In this document: piece by piece, positions 11,401-22,552 of the stretch
Layout: each line of letters opens with the position of its first letter
How positions within the stretch are numbered: position 1 is the stretch's first letter
From: Pezizomycotina sp. ARF18
Taxonomy: Eukaryota; Ascomycota
Assembly: GCA_002224055.1 (NCBI GenBank)
Contig: AZLU01000187.1
Span: 17,073 to 81,072 of the forward strand
Reading direction: 5' to 3'
DNA: 64,000 nt
Notes under the pieces: generated by a model
Seen by the model: only the letters and a program-made list of their open reading frames with translations
Databases searched by the model: none
What the model was told of the DNA's origin: nothing
Program-made: the position numbers and the translations under genes

Positions 11401-12736
11401 TATGCGGTTATTAGTACTGGGATTATAATCGATAGTACTTGTGTATGAATTCCGCTTTATAGCATTATTAGTTACAAAAGCTCCTAAGGTTTTTATATTT
11501 TCGCGTTTTCCCAATAAATTCGGGATACTTAAAATGATATAATATTGGGTTAAGGGTCGGATGATACACTGGAACGCTTAATAGTTAGTTCTCCGGCTAG
11601 CACACGCTTTATAAGAGTATATATAAGGGACTGTCATTATATTTTTGTCTTCAGAAGGAATCGCATCATTACCATACATTTTTTTTCGGCCTTTCTTTAT
11701 TTTCCAGTAGTGTTTTCTTATCGTCTAGTTCTTTAATATTCTATAACGCTATTACAGCTAGTTAGGAGCGCGGAAACAAATTTCTCGTTTTTATAAATTT
11801 GTGCCACGGATCAGTTTCCTATCCATATATTGGAGTGTTGCCCATCTACTCTATGTCTATCTGTGGAGGCTGATATAAGTGAGTTTTTTTTACAGCACCG
11901 GAGACTGAATTTAGACGATAGATGGCGAGCGTTTGGTAGTAGGACGCGGAACTGCAGCTGCACTATAGCCTAGTTACTGAGCGTTGAAGGCTAGAACAGG
12001 CTGTAGAGCTTTTGAATAGTGCTTTTGGGTGGTTCATTCATATTCGTAATATTCAATGGCTATATTGGCTGGTGGTTAGCCATGCTTTTCTTTTCTTTTC
12101 TTTTTTCCATTCCTTGTTGTACTCTAGCGCTAACGGGCTCGAGCATATTACACCGCTTTTAGTTGGAGCTTTGATCTTCGAGCATTTACGAAACCTCTTT
12201 TAAACAAAAAAAAAACTTGAAGATATCATGACAAACGGTTCACCTCTGGGCTGTTATTTTCTTCTGACATAAAAATCTCCTATAAACATAGAAATACATG
12301 AAGGAGGAGTAATTGATTCATTTATATCAGTGATCTGATTCCTGATAATTAACTCTTCAAACAATCTCCAAAGTTGCTACGGTTTTTGCTTCAGGAGAAA
12401 TCCAAAGGGATATATCGTATATGTATGCACATTAACACAGGAAAAGAAAAGGAAAGCCTTAAGTATGTAAGAGAGTGTAACTTAGCTCGCGCTCACGATT
12501 CCATAAAGCGAGGTTATGATTGTGTAGTTTTAAACAGGCGTTTAACCCAATGTTATAAAAGCCCCACGGATTGGATGGAATCACTGTGATACTCGTACAC
12601 CTACCGCAACAATCATCTAGGAGGCTCAATTAAGTCATCTGTATACATATCTCCAAGCATCAAGGACTCCCACTAACAATCAATCTATTAATCACCACGC
12701 TCTCGCACTTACAGAAACTAGACATCGTTCAGCAAT
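11401..12736. other. Spacer without a supported gene
   Basis: No supported coding region, RNA gene or repeat. It holds the 5' flank of the MCxY copy at 12737. Confidence 0.4.
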
Positions 12737-13160
12737 ATGTGCTTTCATTACACGGTCTACATCGCCTGCACAGGTGGGCGGACTCCGCCTCGGAAGACGA
12801 TGAAGGTATTCGTGGACAATATCAGAGGCTGTGACTGCCACCTCACGACTTTCAGCGCCGTATCCCTCGGCAGCAGGGTCGCCAATTCAAGGCTCGCGCC
12901 CAGGCGAGGTCCCGTCAGGTACAATCCTTGCCGCCGTCGCCGCGGCTGTGCTGAATGCAGAAGAATTCAACGCTTCGTGATGATAATCAATGCTGAGCAA
13001 ACAAGCGGTAACGAAAGTTGAGGCTGTTAGACAGAAGGATGCCCGCGACTAGCAGGGACCAATACAGCATAAGCGTGGTAACTATCTCCGGCTTATTACC
13101 CAGCCACGGATCAACCCCAGCAATGGAACGTGGGAGATTTTTAGGGACAGGACGGGGGCT
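12737..13160 (+). pseudogene. MCxY family copy 3, truncated
   Basis: It starts MCFHYTVYIAC and has the C-x-C pair in RGCDCH and a later PC...GCAECRRIQRF segment. The latter resembles the NPACDCVNC and KPCNCHGC motifs of the minus-strand copies. The frame ends at a stop near 13021, where other copies continue with PQKWK or SSRTS segments. A one-base shift then gives a short TKVEAVRQ extension and another stop. Upstream is not typical of the copies with a TATA-like element. Probably a decayed or truncated paralogue. Confidence 0.55.
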
Positions 13161-13695
13161 TATGAGTACTTGACTGGCGAAGACAGCTATGTGCCACAGA
13201 TCTGATCGCTCGCATTGATCGCCGTGCTATAATTATATCTGTCAACATCGGTCCGAGGCTCTAAATTCGCTATTCCGCGTGGATTCCTGCTCGAGAATCT
13301 GTTGAGTTATGTGCCAACAGTGATTCCATCGAATTTTCTCTATAGTACTGCAAAGCTTCAACTTTTGTTTGTTTGTTTTCTCCCTCGTTCTTTTCTTTTC
13401 TTTTCTTTATTTTTTCTTTCTTTTTCGTATGCTCTCTTGGCAATAGTAACAAAGAGTATTACGTTATTTAAAAGTCCCAATAAAAATTCACCATGCTCAT
13501 TAAATATAAAAAGCCGAAAAATGACTTGAATGCGCCGTCGAGAGGCATTCTTTACTATGGTGGGTTCAATAGATGGGTGAATATTGCTCTTTTATCAGCC
13601 TAATTCGGTTCCTCGTTGTCATTGTTCCATGTCAACGATTCACATTTTAATGATATTCGTGGTAACTCTTCACAACAAATCTTGCATTCTTTCAT

Positions 13696-13703
13696 TATAA
13701 ATA
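13696..13703 (+). promoter_or_regulatory. TATA-like element of MCxY copy 4
   Basis: TATAAATA lies 135 bases before the ATG at 13831. TATA-like elements sit at 135-158 bases in three minus-strand copies as well, so a conserved core promoter with a leader of about 100 bases is likely. Confidence 0.45.
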
Positions 13704-13830
13704 CTGCGCAATTAGAAACTATATCATTATCTTTAAATATCACCTAGTTAGATCGCATTTATTAAATAATCTAGGTTTTAGACCTCGAAACCAAACGACA
13801 GGGCATAACGTCTATACACAAAAAAGGAAG

Positions 13831-14280
13831 ATGTGTAAAACCTTCACAGTTTACATTGCACCCCACAAGAGCCTAGGAAAAAACCTATGGATGCATGCAA
13901 GTCGGAACGAGCAGTGTACATGCCCCACCCGTTCCATTTATCTCACGGTCATCGGTCGCCTGTTACCAGGTCTAAACGAGCACTTAAAATTTATCGATAT
14001 ATATGGCGACTGTGAGCAGGATTGCACCGCGTGCAGCGAGTTCAACCGAGACGCGCATGAGATAAATTCATCCAGGACGAGCGATAACCGTAAGTATGAG
14101 CTTTTCACGCAGGTATTCCGTCGGCTATATCAGGATCCAACACGCAGTCTCCGTTTCAAGGATATACTCAAGGTTTCGTATTCTGGGGAGTATGACCCCG
14201 AAATGAGATGGTGGATAATGCCGAAGAGGGCCGGTCAGCCAGCTTATTGGCTTCAGCCAGACTTCGGAGGCCGACGGTAG
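13831..14280 (+). CDS. MCxY family protein, copy 4 (149 aa, intact)
   Basis: I do not recognise this family. The protein begins MCKTFTVYIAPH, has a C-x-C pair (QCTCP, about residue 30), then GDCEQDCTAC (about residue 70, C-x3-C-x2-C), then INSSRTS, a helical stretch with FRRLYQDP, and near the end YDPEMRWWIMP. The cysteine pattern could bind one zinc ion; this is inference. There is no signal peptide and no membrane segment, so it is probably cytosolic or nuclear. The frame is uninterrupted, and it has a TATA-like element 135 bases upstream. It is the best-preserved plus-strand copy and a good reference for the family. Confidence 0.7.
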   Translation: MCKTFTVYIAPHKSLGKNLWMHASRNEQCTCPTRSIYLTVIGRLLPGLNEHLKFIDIYGDCEQDCTACSEFNRDAHEINSSRTSDNRKYELFTQVFRRLYQDPTRSLRFKDILKVSYSGEYDPEMRWWIMPKRAGQPAYWLQPDFGGRR

Positions 14281-15140
14281 TGAATGGTAGTGATACATTC
14301 GATTCTTGAAGCAGAACACAAGAGATTTATCACGATTAGAGTATGAAAATTGATACTTGGGTAGAGGTTGGCTGGGCTCGGCTCTCCCTTGGCGTGCGGT
14401 TCCCATATCCCCATTCACTAGTCAGTTTTCCTTCTTTCATGCACGGAGAATACTTTTATTTAAATTTTTTTTTTTCTTTTAAAAAAAAACAAAGACTCGT
14501 TACTGTTTTACCTAAGCTACAAATAGCCTATGTTCCCAATGATAAGGAGAAACTTGAACCTTGTTGTAGCGGATGCGGACTCCGAGGTTTTTGATGCCGA
14601 TAGTAGAAAATTACGATACGAGTAGTCACGCTTTTGACTTTCGTGTACTATTTTGAGATGAGATTTTCCTGCGTTGCCTTTTTCATGTTCTCAGCGTTGG
14701 ATTCCCTTACACGCATAGTATGATGCTAAGTGCGATATTTCTCTATTGATGAAACCCTTTCTTAGAAGTCCAGATTTCCAAGCTTACGCTCAAGGTCAAA
14801 AAAGTATCCATATTACACGAGAAATTACCTAGTAACTAAGAGCAATCCATATATCGATTGCCCGTCAGAAGGCTTAGCCATCCTCAATCCCATAGACTGG
14901 GACTAACCTGGCTGCTTTTTTTATATGTGCTCAAATTCAGGCATTAGATGTGAGGTTGATAACGATAACGTCTCTACCTACACGCTCACGTCCTCCAGGT
15001 CCACATCTCATGTTGAACCTTAATCCAAGTCAATTATTTTAAATATGCTATCCAGTTGAACATTTATACAACTAATCTTCCGCTTTCAACCAAAAACAAG
15101 GCGTAAGAACGTTCCATGAAAATTCAGGAGAAAGAAAGAA
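14281..15140. other. Spacer between MCxY copies 4 and 5
   Basis: No supported gene. The only long frame (near 14343-14594) is of biased composition and has no family match. Confidence 0.4.
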
Positions 15141-15643
15141 ATGTGCAGAACTTACACGGTTTACATTGCCCCACACGAGCCCTTGTCAAAGGCACTGCGG
15201 CTATACGAGCGCCGCGATGATGACTGCCGATGCGGCACTAGTTTCTATCACCCTGAAGTCCTCAGAGCCCCCGGAGTACCTCCTACTAAGACGGCGCTTT
15301 CTAGCTTTTATCGACCTTGCGATGGCGACTGCCCCCTTGTAACCAGGACAAACTCGTAGCAGAGGCCATCAAATCATCCTCGTCAAGAACGAGCCACCGC
15401 CGTCAGCTGGAAGTTTTCGCAAGGGTGTTCCACCATCCATACCAGGATCCAAACTTGGATTTGCCTATCCAGGATATCCAAAATGTTGGCTATCCTGCAT
15501 ATTTTGATCGCGAAATTGGGTTTTGGGTACTACCGAGGGTACTAGTCATGAGTGCGTGGAGCTGGAGGTCGCCGGACTTAAAGCCAGAAGATAACGATGA
15601 TGGCCTGGGTATCGTTCGGATGGGCTTCGTCTGGATTAGATAA
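15141..15643 (+). pseudogene. MCxY family copy 5, frameshifted
   Basis: The 5' frame gives MCRTYTVYIAPHEPLSKALRL, a C-x-C pair (DCRCG), and PCDGDCP. The frame then changes by one base near 15340, and the second frame continues with SSSRTSHRRQLEVF, HPYQDPNLDLP, IQDIQNVGYPAYFD and FWVLP to the stop at 15643. Every block aligns with copy 4 (MCKTFTVYIAPH, GDCEQDC, SSRTS, YQDP, YDPEMRWWIMP). A single-base indel is therefore the only visible defect. It may be a recent pseudogene or an intact gene carrying a sequence error. Confidence 0.65.
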
Positions 15644-15871
15644 CCAGATTCAGGTGCTTCTACGGCGTGATAGATAGAAATTCCACATCAGACCCCAACA
15701 TAAGAATCAACATGCCTTTGCGAAAAGTAATGCTGCAGATATGTATCTCAGTCGATATATCACTTCTATTACGCTTTTAAAGTACAGCTAGCAAGAACAA
15801 CTCCCCATTTGGTTCATCTTTGAACTGATCCCAGAGCAAGCTCCTCTAGGTTTTGGTGACACAAGCCTTAG

Positions 15872-15876
<5 letters not shown>

Positions 15877-15902
<26 letters not shown>
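15877..15902. repeat. Poly-T tract of about 26 bases
   Basis: A long homopolymer. Similar tracts of 20 or more A or T occur near 18500, 19628, 23236, 24000, 35494 and 36757; their exact lengths should be treated as unreliable. Confidence 0.9.
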
Positions 15903-16134
15903 CTTTTTTCTAGGGGACTTTGATAAGGGCGTGCAACTCTCCAGACCATATTATTCCCAGCCTGGCGGAACTCCTAGTCATGACTATACGCATGCCAAGC
16001 CAGGTCAAAGAAAAGGGGTCCTTCAAGTTCAGGAACCAATCTTAATTCCCCACATCAACATTCCTTATCAACAAAAGCCTTCCGAATTTGTCATCACCTA
16101 CAAACGTCGACCCCTTTTCACGACATGACGACAA

Positions 16135-16141
16135 TATAAAG
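16135..16141 (+). promoter_or_regulatory. TATA-like element of the coiled-coil gene
   Basis: TATAAAG about 40 bases upstream of the ATG at 16177. Confidence 0.4.
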
Positions 16142-16176
16142 AACCCCTCGCCTTGAGTCTACAACAACCCCTCACG

Positions 16177-16714
16177 ATGAACGCAGAAGACCCCTCCGAG
16201 CGGTGGCAAAACCTCGTGGACCGCAGCCACCTGCAGCTGCAGATGGCCGAGCACTACGAAGACTGCACGGGCGCGTACCTCTCCTTCGCCCGCGACGCGC
16301 AGGAGATGGCGGACGACTGGCGCGAGTTCGGCAACTCCACGAGAATCAAAGCGGAAGAGAAACGGCAGACGCTAGCGCATTTCGCGCCGAGGCGGCGGAG
16401 TGTAAAGACGAAGCGATCGCAATACGAAAACGGTTATCGGGCCTCGTCACCAGTGAACTCGGGCTGGAGTTGAAAAGCTTCGACACCGAGGAGGAAGCGG
16501 GAAAGTTGGAGGCGATGGCGGACGAGTACGAGACCATGGCTGGGGAAGTCGAGAGCATGCTGAAGGATAATGAGAGGGATATAGAGAAGTGCGAAAGGAA
16601 GGTTAGGGAGTTCGAGGGAATGCTGCGGAGCAGAATGCGAAGGCGGAGCAATTTAAAGAGAAGACTAGAAAATCTTACGAAAGCTATGAGAATAATTGGG
16701 CGACGGGGATGTGA
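16177..16714 (+). CDS. Small coiled-coil protein
   Basis: The start at 16177 (MNAEDPSERWQNL) is preferred because the acidic helical frame begins there. The first frame runs to about TRIKAEEKRQTLA near 16380. A one-base loss then moves to a frame with FRAEAAECKDEAIAIRKRL, SFDTEEEAGKLEAMADEYE and KDNERDIEKCERKV. A second one-base loss near 16618 leads to AAEQNAKAEQFKEKT and the stop at 16712-16714. All three pieces are long charged helices with heptad-like spacing, typical of a coiled coil. A product of about 178 residues without a signal peptide is expected. I cannot assign a function. Both breaks are single-base and the flanking frames are clean, so the gene may be intact in reality. Confidence 0.6.
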
Positions 16715-18254
16715 TATGAGGATAGTTTAACAGATTATTTCGAGGAGCACGTCCGGATTTAGCTAGAAAAACGTCCTGAAATCTGATCCGTCACCTTCTC
16801 TTAACAGCCAGTCGCTATACCACAACTATACACAATCTTCAGTAGCATCGCACATTTATATCTAACTAGAAGCTCAGAGTAGTATACTCGATCCCAACAA
16901 CTACAAAAACCGAGCTAAAAAGCACAATCCTGAAATACCCATCGCGATCTATATATCTACCATATTATGTCCGTGATTGTTTCTATATACTGTAAGCTGA
17001 CTACAGGATGTCGCTAAAGTAGTAAAGCGACCGACCACGTGTAAATTTATCCCTCGTCCATACCTGCAGATAAAATAGGCAAAAGACATTTATTCGTAGT
17101 AGGGGGCGTATTATTTCTAGCGTAACAGCCTTGCCTTGATATGTTTCCATTCCGTAAAACATGTCTAACTAGGCGCAGACTCGGCCCTTTAGACAAACTT
17201 CTGATATAACGGTAACGCATATGCCGTATGAGATTGTGATTCACAGACGGTAATAGACAGTAATGGTGGGACCGTGATTTCATAGGTTGATAATAATTCA
17301 TATAGGTTCTTTCTTCGAGAGCTTCGAGTGTATATTCTCGAGAGACTCCCATGGTGGCCAAACACCAATATCATTCGCAAATTCCCAAGTTAAGGCTGAG
17401 CGAATCCATGAAGGATAGACGTACTCTGCAATGGTTTGGTGCTGACCTAGGCGAAGGGGAAGATCTTTGATTTCACGCTATACACGTATGAACAGCATCG
17501 TTTCAATAGACACTATCACGTCGTTTTACAATATCTCGAGAATGCTGATTTTGATACTGATGGTTTGCTTTGCCAGCGCGAAATCGGTCTGTCGCGAGGG
17601 CAGTACACAATAAGTTTAAGCAAAATGTTGGATATGTATTGGTAAAAGCTTTCCGGTATCTTTATTTCTTATTTGTGGAAATATGCAAGGATATCAAATT
17701 AGGTTACGTTAAAGAACTCAGCAGGCTTATTTTCTTTATTTTATTGGAGGTCGAAGCGAGATCCGGACGTTCCATGTCTCTCGGTCTAGTCACTGCAGTG
17801 CTCCTAGAACCGTTTGTATGAGGTATTGAGGTTCTAAAAATTTTAATTTTAATTTTTGTTTTCTATGAAGAATTTTTAGTTTTGCGAATTTTTTCGCTGT
17901 TTTTTGAGGTGTCGGGCACCTTTTCACCTACGTAAAGTTTTAAGATTTAGTCGTGATGATCCGGGATCCGATCATTCGGCGAGTATCATCACCAGTGTAG
18001 AAAAAAAGTGGCTGCATCTCTACGAAACACAACGAATTTCAGTAGTTAGACAGCTATTTTGTTCTAATTTAGCTTTCGGAACTTTTGAACTATATTACGG
18101 TCACTTCTACAACATGATCATCGAGAGTTTTTATTTTTCAATATTCATGTACAAATAAGGTGCGAGCCTTCCGCAAAGCAAAAGATCCCTAGAATCCTTC
18201 CATAAAGGAGCTTTTTCCCCCTCGCGGCTAGCCAATTAGAAGGCACCGTAGCCA
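16715..18254. other. Spacer without a supported gene
   Basis: No supported gene or repeat. It is T-rich near 17840-17910. Confidence 0.4.
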
Positions 18255-19060
18255 TGTCTAACACAAACACGCAATTTGCGGAGCCTCTTACTTCCGCAAA
18301 CTTCGCCGAGAAATTGCAAAAATCTAAGTCCCGAACTCCCTCGAAACGGTTAAGTAACGGCAGTTACCGAGACGACTCACCTATTTATATCTTCAAGAAA
18401 GGTCTGTTAAGCAGGAAGAACTAGTGGAGCTTCTCAATCAAGAGTTCGGCTTCAATCTCACGTGGGTAACCCCCAGGATACGGGTCGTAATCGTCCCTTT
18501 TTTTTTTTTTTTTTTTTTTTACATTGACACGTATTTTGATTTTTTTTGCTGGCATTAGTATCTCAATGTTGAAGAAAGATTTATCCGATTTCAAGTTGAG
18601 CAGAAATCAACGCCGCAGAGCTGTGCATCCTCCAAGAAACTCAAGTAAGTTGAACCCCTTCCCCACCCACACGCAAGAATATTCTCCTTGGGAAATTTTT
18701 CGAAAGAAGTTCTATCTCAGCCGGAGTTAAGATCAGATTATATTTCACGGACTCTAACATCCATATTTGGTAGAAATACTAAGCGAGCGCGAGAATGATA
18801 AGGGCAGCATTCTAGACGAATTCGTGCTTGAAAACATTCACGATATTGACCAAAAAGGGCATGCGATTCTGGAAACGGATCAGAAATCTTCTCGAATCGG
18901 AGAACTAACAACTGCTTTCCAACTTCTACCAGAAGGTAGGACTTTGCAATCTTTCCAAGGGCATGAGTGGGACCAGGAAGGGTATTTTTACGGATTGGCA
19001 GAACATTACTCTTGTACTGGGAGAGACGATGCGCTGGATGGTAACGATGTTAGAAATTGA
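18255..19060 (+). pseudogene. Clr5-like helix-turn-helix protein, copy P1 (frameshifted)
   Basis: Exon 1 (18255-18461) starts MSNTNTQFAEPLTSANFAEK. It has RLSNGSYR, then needs one lost base at about 18372 to continue as RLTYLYLQERSVKQEELVEL and LNQEFGFNLT. Exon 2 (18559-18644) gives ISMLKKDLSDFKLSRNQRRR, and exon 3 (18774-19060) is an acidic tail (GSILDEFVLENIHDID) ending in DGNDVRN. Introns have plausible GT-AG ends and a CTAAC branch point. The YR..L..LY......L..EF.F..S.ML..DL..L pattern recalls the fungal Clr5 domain, a DNA-binding helix-turn-helix; this assignment is tentative. The missing base truncates the product before the second helix, so this copy is probably dead unless the base is a sequence error. 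Confidence 0.5.
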
Positions 19061-20273
19061 AGTAATACGCCGGAAGGTTTCGTTGATCACCCATAGGATT
19101 ATAAGCTGAGTATGATCCACCATCTAATGAAATTTGTCGGGTCGCGGCGAAAGAGGCTATAGCTAGTAGAGTTTGCATGCGCAGAGCTGCGACTCTTTCC
19201 ACTTTTGCATAATTTCAAATCTTGAGTCAGAAATCGAAATTGTCTTCATGATGTAGATGACGGTGTCTATTATAAATACCTAGGATGTTATGTTTTTCTA
19301 AGTGTTGAAATAATTATATGTCACTGTATTGATTAGTGAATAAGCATACTGCTTGATACAGTAGAATCATAGCCAGACTCGGCCTTATACAGAATGTAAT
19401 TTTTGCGGCAAACAACCAAGTGTTAAGAAAAAAAAAATTTATAAAAATCAAACAAGGTATATATAGCAAACAAAGCGTAGATGGAGCCTTATAAGAAACC
19501 GCGTGGAGGAAAAGAGTGCTCAATACTATATTCGTTATTTAAAAAATACGTAAAAGCAGGCAGCGTGGGTTGGGATGATTTTAATATGTTCAAGCCAAAA
19601 ATTGAAATTTATTAAAAAATTTTCAAAAAAAAAAAAAAAAAAAAAAAACGATCAGGTTATAGCATGAAAAAAAAAAAGGAAATATAATAATAAGTAATAA
19701 AAACCACCTGAGTTCCATAGTCTGGCCTTTATTTTTATTTTATTCGGTGATACATCCACATGTTTCGAAAAGGACAGTTCGTTTCTGAAGGAAGCTAGCC
19801 TTTTTCGGTAAATTTTTGGAATCTACGAGGCTAGTCTCGACGCTCCGCCGGCGGGCAATAAAAGTTTAACGACACGCCCCGGAGCGCCAAAACTTATTTT
19901 GATAACATGAAGCCAGCACAGGGCGGATTGATTGTGCGGGGATCTGCTCCCGGCCCGAGTTGGATATTCTGAGGACTGACGCTATGGGTTTTCTAAAAGG
20001 CGGTTTATTTCCTTTTTCGGCGAGAAAGACCAATTGCATTACTTTTTTATTTTTCCTGAAGATGATCGCGTCGAAATTCTCTTTTTCCTGTCGCAATTTT
20101 CATGTCAGTATTTCCTGGGAGTCGGTTCTTCTATTGCGGGTTCACGGTAGAACTTGAAAGTTGAGAGTCGTGGCTAGCGGATTTTCGACTGGTCTAGATC
20201 CTTCTAAGGGTTCTAGACTCATTTTCGAATTGTGGCTGAGGAGTCGTTTTGGTAGCCGAAGACGAACGCGGAA
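19061..20273. other. Spacer with poly-A tract and hairpin element
   Basis: No gene is supported. It holds a poly-A tract near 19626-19649, AT-rich sequence around 19560-19700, and the second hairpin element. Confidence 0.45.
19826..19905. repeat. Dispersed hairpin element, copy 2
   Basis: GAGGCTAGTCTCGA is followed by CGCTCCGCCGGCGGGC, AATAAAAGTTTAAC, and GCCCCGGAGCG with CCAAAA and TATTTTGAT. The core from GGGCAATAAAAG to TATTTTGAT differs from copy 1 at only a few positions, which suggests a fairly recent shared origin. Confidence 0.6.
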
Positions 20274-21094
20274 ATGAATTTCGTGCACCTCATTCCGGAA
20301 AATTTCGCTCCGAGGCGACAAAACACTCGGCGACAGCATGAAAGGCGCCGTCTCAGCAACAAGGCCTACCGAGAACGTCTTGCATTTTTATACACCTCTC
20401 GAAAAGAACTTACACGCGAAGATGTAGTAGACACGCTAGCGCGAGAATTTAACTTCAACCTCACGTAAGTACTAAAGGGGAGGATCGCGAGGTCCCAGGG
20501 TGCGAGAGACGTTTCTGATATTTCGCCAGGATTTCCATGCTGAGGAAGGATTTGTCTGATCTGGGGCTAAGAAGGTATGGACGGCGCTGTTCCCGACATC
20601 AAACTAGGGACAGTCAAGGTAAACTATCCACGATAGACACTCAGCAGCTGCAGAGTCATAGTTCTCGTTTGTTCTGATATCAGATAGATGAGAACGGCAC
20701 ACAGGAGCCGGGTCAAAAAATTAACATCCAGATTAAGACCCACGAACGCCGAATCCACCACTCCTACAAGTACCCGAACTACAGAAGGGGACAATGTTAC
20801 GCGGCTCCTAGCATCGGATGATGACCAAGATTTATTGGACGTGGGAGCCTTCCTGAGAGATAGTTCAGAGTGGGAGACATTTCCCCATCACGACAATCAT
20901 CCCCATTTCTTTATTCGCCGAAGAACGAGCCTGGCGACCTAGCCGGGGCGCAACATGATTATGACGAAGAATTAGCTTTGCTTAATCTTCAAATACCTAG
21001 TCTGCGCGATGGTTCGGGCACCGAGCTTATAGACTATGATATCACGGAGGATAAAGGTACTACATTTGAAACACCTCAGGGTTCAGGGTTTTAA
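20274..21094 (+). CDS. Clr5-like helix-turn-helix protein, copy P2
   Basis: Exon 1 (20274-20464) gives a basic N-terminus (FAPRRQNTRRQHERRR), then RLSNKAYRERLAFLYTSRK, ELTREDVVDTLAREF and NFNLT. Exon 2 (20530-20618) gives ISMLRKDLSDLGLRRYGRRC. An exon beginning near 20688 reads DENGTQEP, matching IDENSSIMQEP of copy P3. Beyond this the good acidic reading (EGDNVTRLLASDDDQDLLDV) lies in another frame and yet another carries the end (LALLNLQIPSLRDG). So the third exon has one or two single-base shifts. The DNA-binding part itself is uninterrupted. A small nuclear DNA-binding role is inferred from Clr5 resemblance and the basic tail. Confidence 0.5.
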
Positions 21095-21931
21095 TATAAA
21101 TTATTCGCTAGTTAACATATTGAATCTTGGGTTTTTAGACAGCTCTTGGCTTGACTTTCTTCTTTCCACCGACTAAAACAAAGACGAGCCTTTTATACGA
21201 GATCATGATCCCGAGTGAGTTGAATTATATTCGTCTCCACGTTTCTGTCACTTCGTTAACATGCATACAAGCATTTTATAGTAGTTTTTTACCCTATGAA
21301 ACGTTTTCGTGTCTAGTCTTCTTTATCTGAATAATTTGAATCTATTATTCCATTGGTGCTCGTATACATCTGTGCTAGACATTAAAATTCGCCACAAATC
21401 AAGTTCCGATCAACAGTAAGGCATCATCGAAACTTCATCTTCTCAAGTGCTGTTTGGGTAAAGAATATCTCAAGATAGCCGCCTTCTAAACCTTGGAACA
21501 AAATACGTATAGAACAAAATGGACTGGATCAATCCCCTGTTTTATTGACCAGATTTTGAAGTATAGGATAGGTATTCATCAGAATTTAGAGATGTGGGCC
21601 AAGTAGGACTTGAAAATTGCTCTTTCGAGAGTATAAGAATATTGAACGAGGACTAATATGCCCCATAACCTCACAAAATTATCCTTTTAATACGTAAAAG
21701 ATTACATAGGACCATGACAAAAGAAAATTGTTTCCTCGATCCATAGCTGATTGTAAGGTATAGTATGGGATTTAAGTACTCGAATAGACTACGATCATGC
21801 CGTTAAAAGGATCCTCGTGGATGTCATTTGAAATATCTGTCAATGAGTCTGAGAAGAAGGACGATTCAGTTGGTGATCCTGCATCATCGTGAGCGGCTGG
21901 TTCAGCAGCGGACATTCCCCACAGAAAATCC

Positions 21932-22552
21932 TCAATATATTGTGGAACCGGGTCCGAAGCGGGCAGGCGTTATTATGCCTTCCAATATATCGCCGTCCGG
22001 TTCCTGCATTATGCTACTGTTTTCATCAATTTTATCTTGTCGGCAGAGTTAGAAATCGGAAATCAAAAGGGAAAAAGGGAAACAGACAAAAAAGTATAAT
22101 TTTTTTTAAGGGAAAATTTTGAGGGGAAAGCTTACTGCGAACTTCTTGAGGGCTGGATTCATCGCTAGGTTGTTGGATTTTATATCTTTTCAATTTGAGC
22201 TCCATGATGTCTTTCTTAAGCATCGATATACTGAGGATAGGGAAGCGTTATTGATAATACGTAACATTTCAAGGGGCAAAAAACAAGGGGGCTTAACTTG
22301 AAGTCCAAAGTTGGGCAGACAAGGTTGGTATCTGGAAAGCCTAACTTACCTAAGATCAAAGCTGAATTCATCTCGAAGAATATCTAGAATATCCGTCGCT
22401 TTAAGTTCTTTCTCATACGTGTATAAGAGCCAGAGTCGCTGACGATATTTAGAATTATTTAATCGTCGCCGTGTTCTGGGGTTGCGTTTTCGCCGTGTTC
22501 GCGACGCGAAATTCTGGACAGTGAGAGGCTCCGCAAAGTTCCCCGCTTCCAT
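21932..22552 (-). CDS. Clr5-like helix-turn-helix protein, copy P3 (133 aa, intact)
   Basis: Three exons (22552-22350, 22230-22136, 22035-21932) total 402 bases and give an uninterrupted frame. Donors are GTAAGT and GTAAGC, and a CTAACTC branch point precedes the last acceptor. The protein begins MEAGNFAEPLTVQNFASRTR, has a basic linker, then NSKYRQRLWLLYTYEKELK, ATDILDILRDEFSFDL and, across the intron, SISMLKKDIMELKLKRY. The tail contains IDENSSIMQEPDGDILEG. The order matches copies P1 and P2, which lie on the opposite strand. I infer a DNA-binding fold like Clr5. It is the only one of the three whose frame needs no correction, so it is the best candidate for a working member. Confidence 0.6.
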
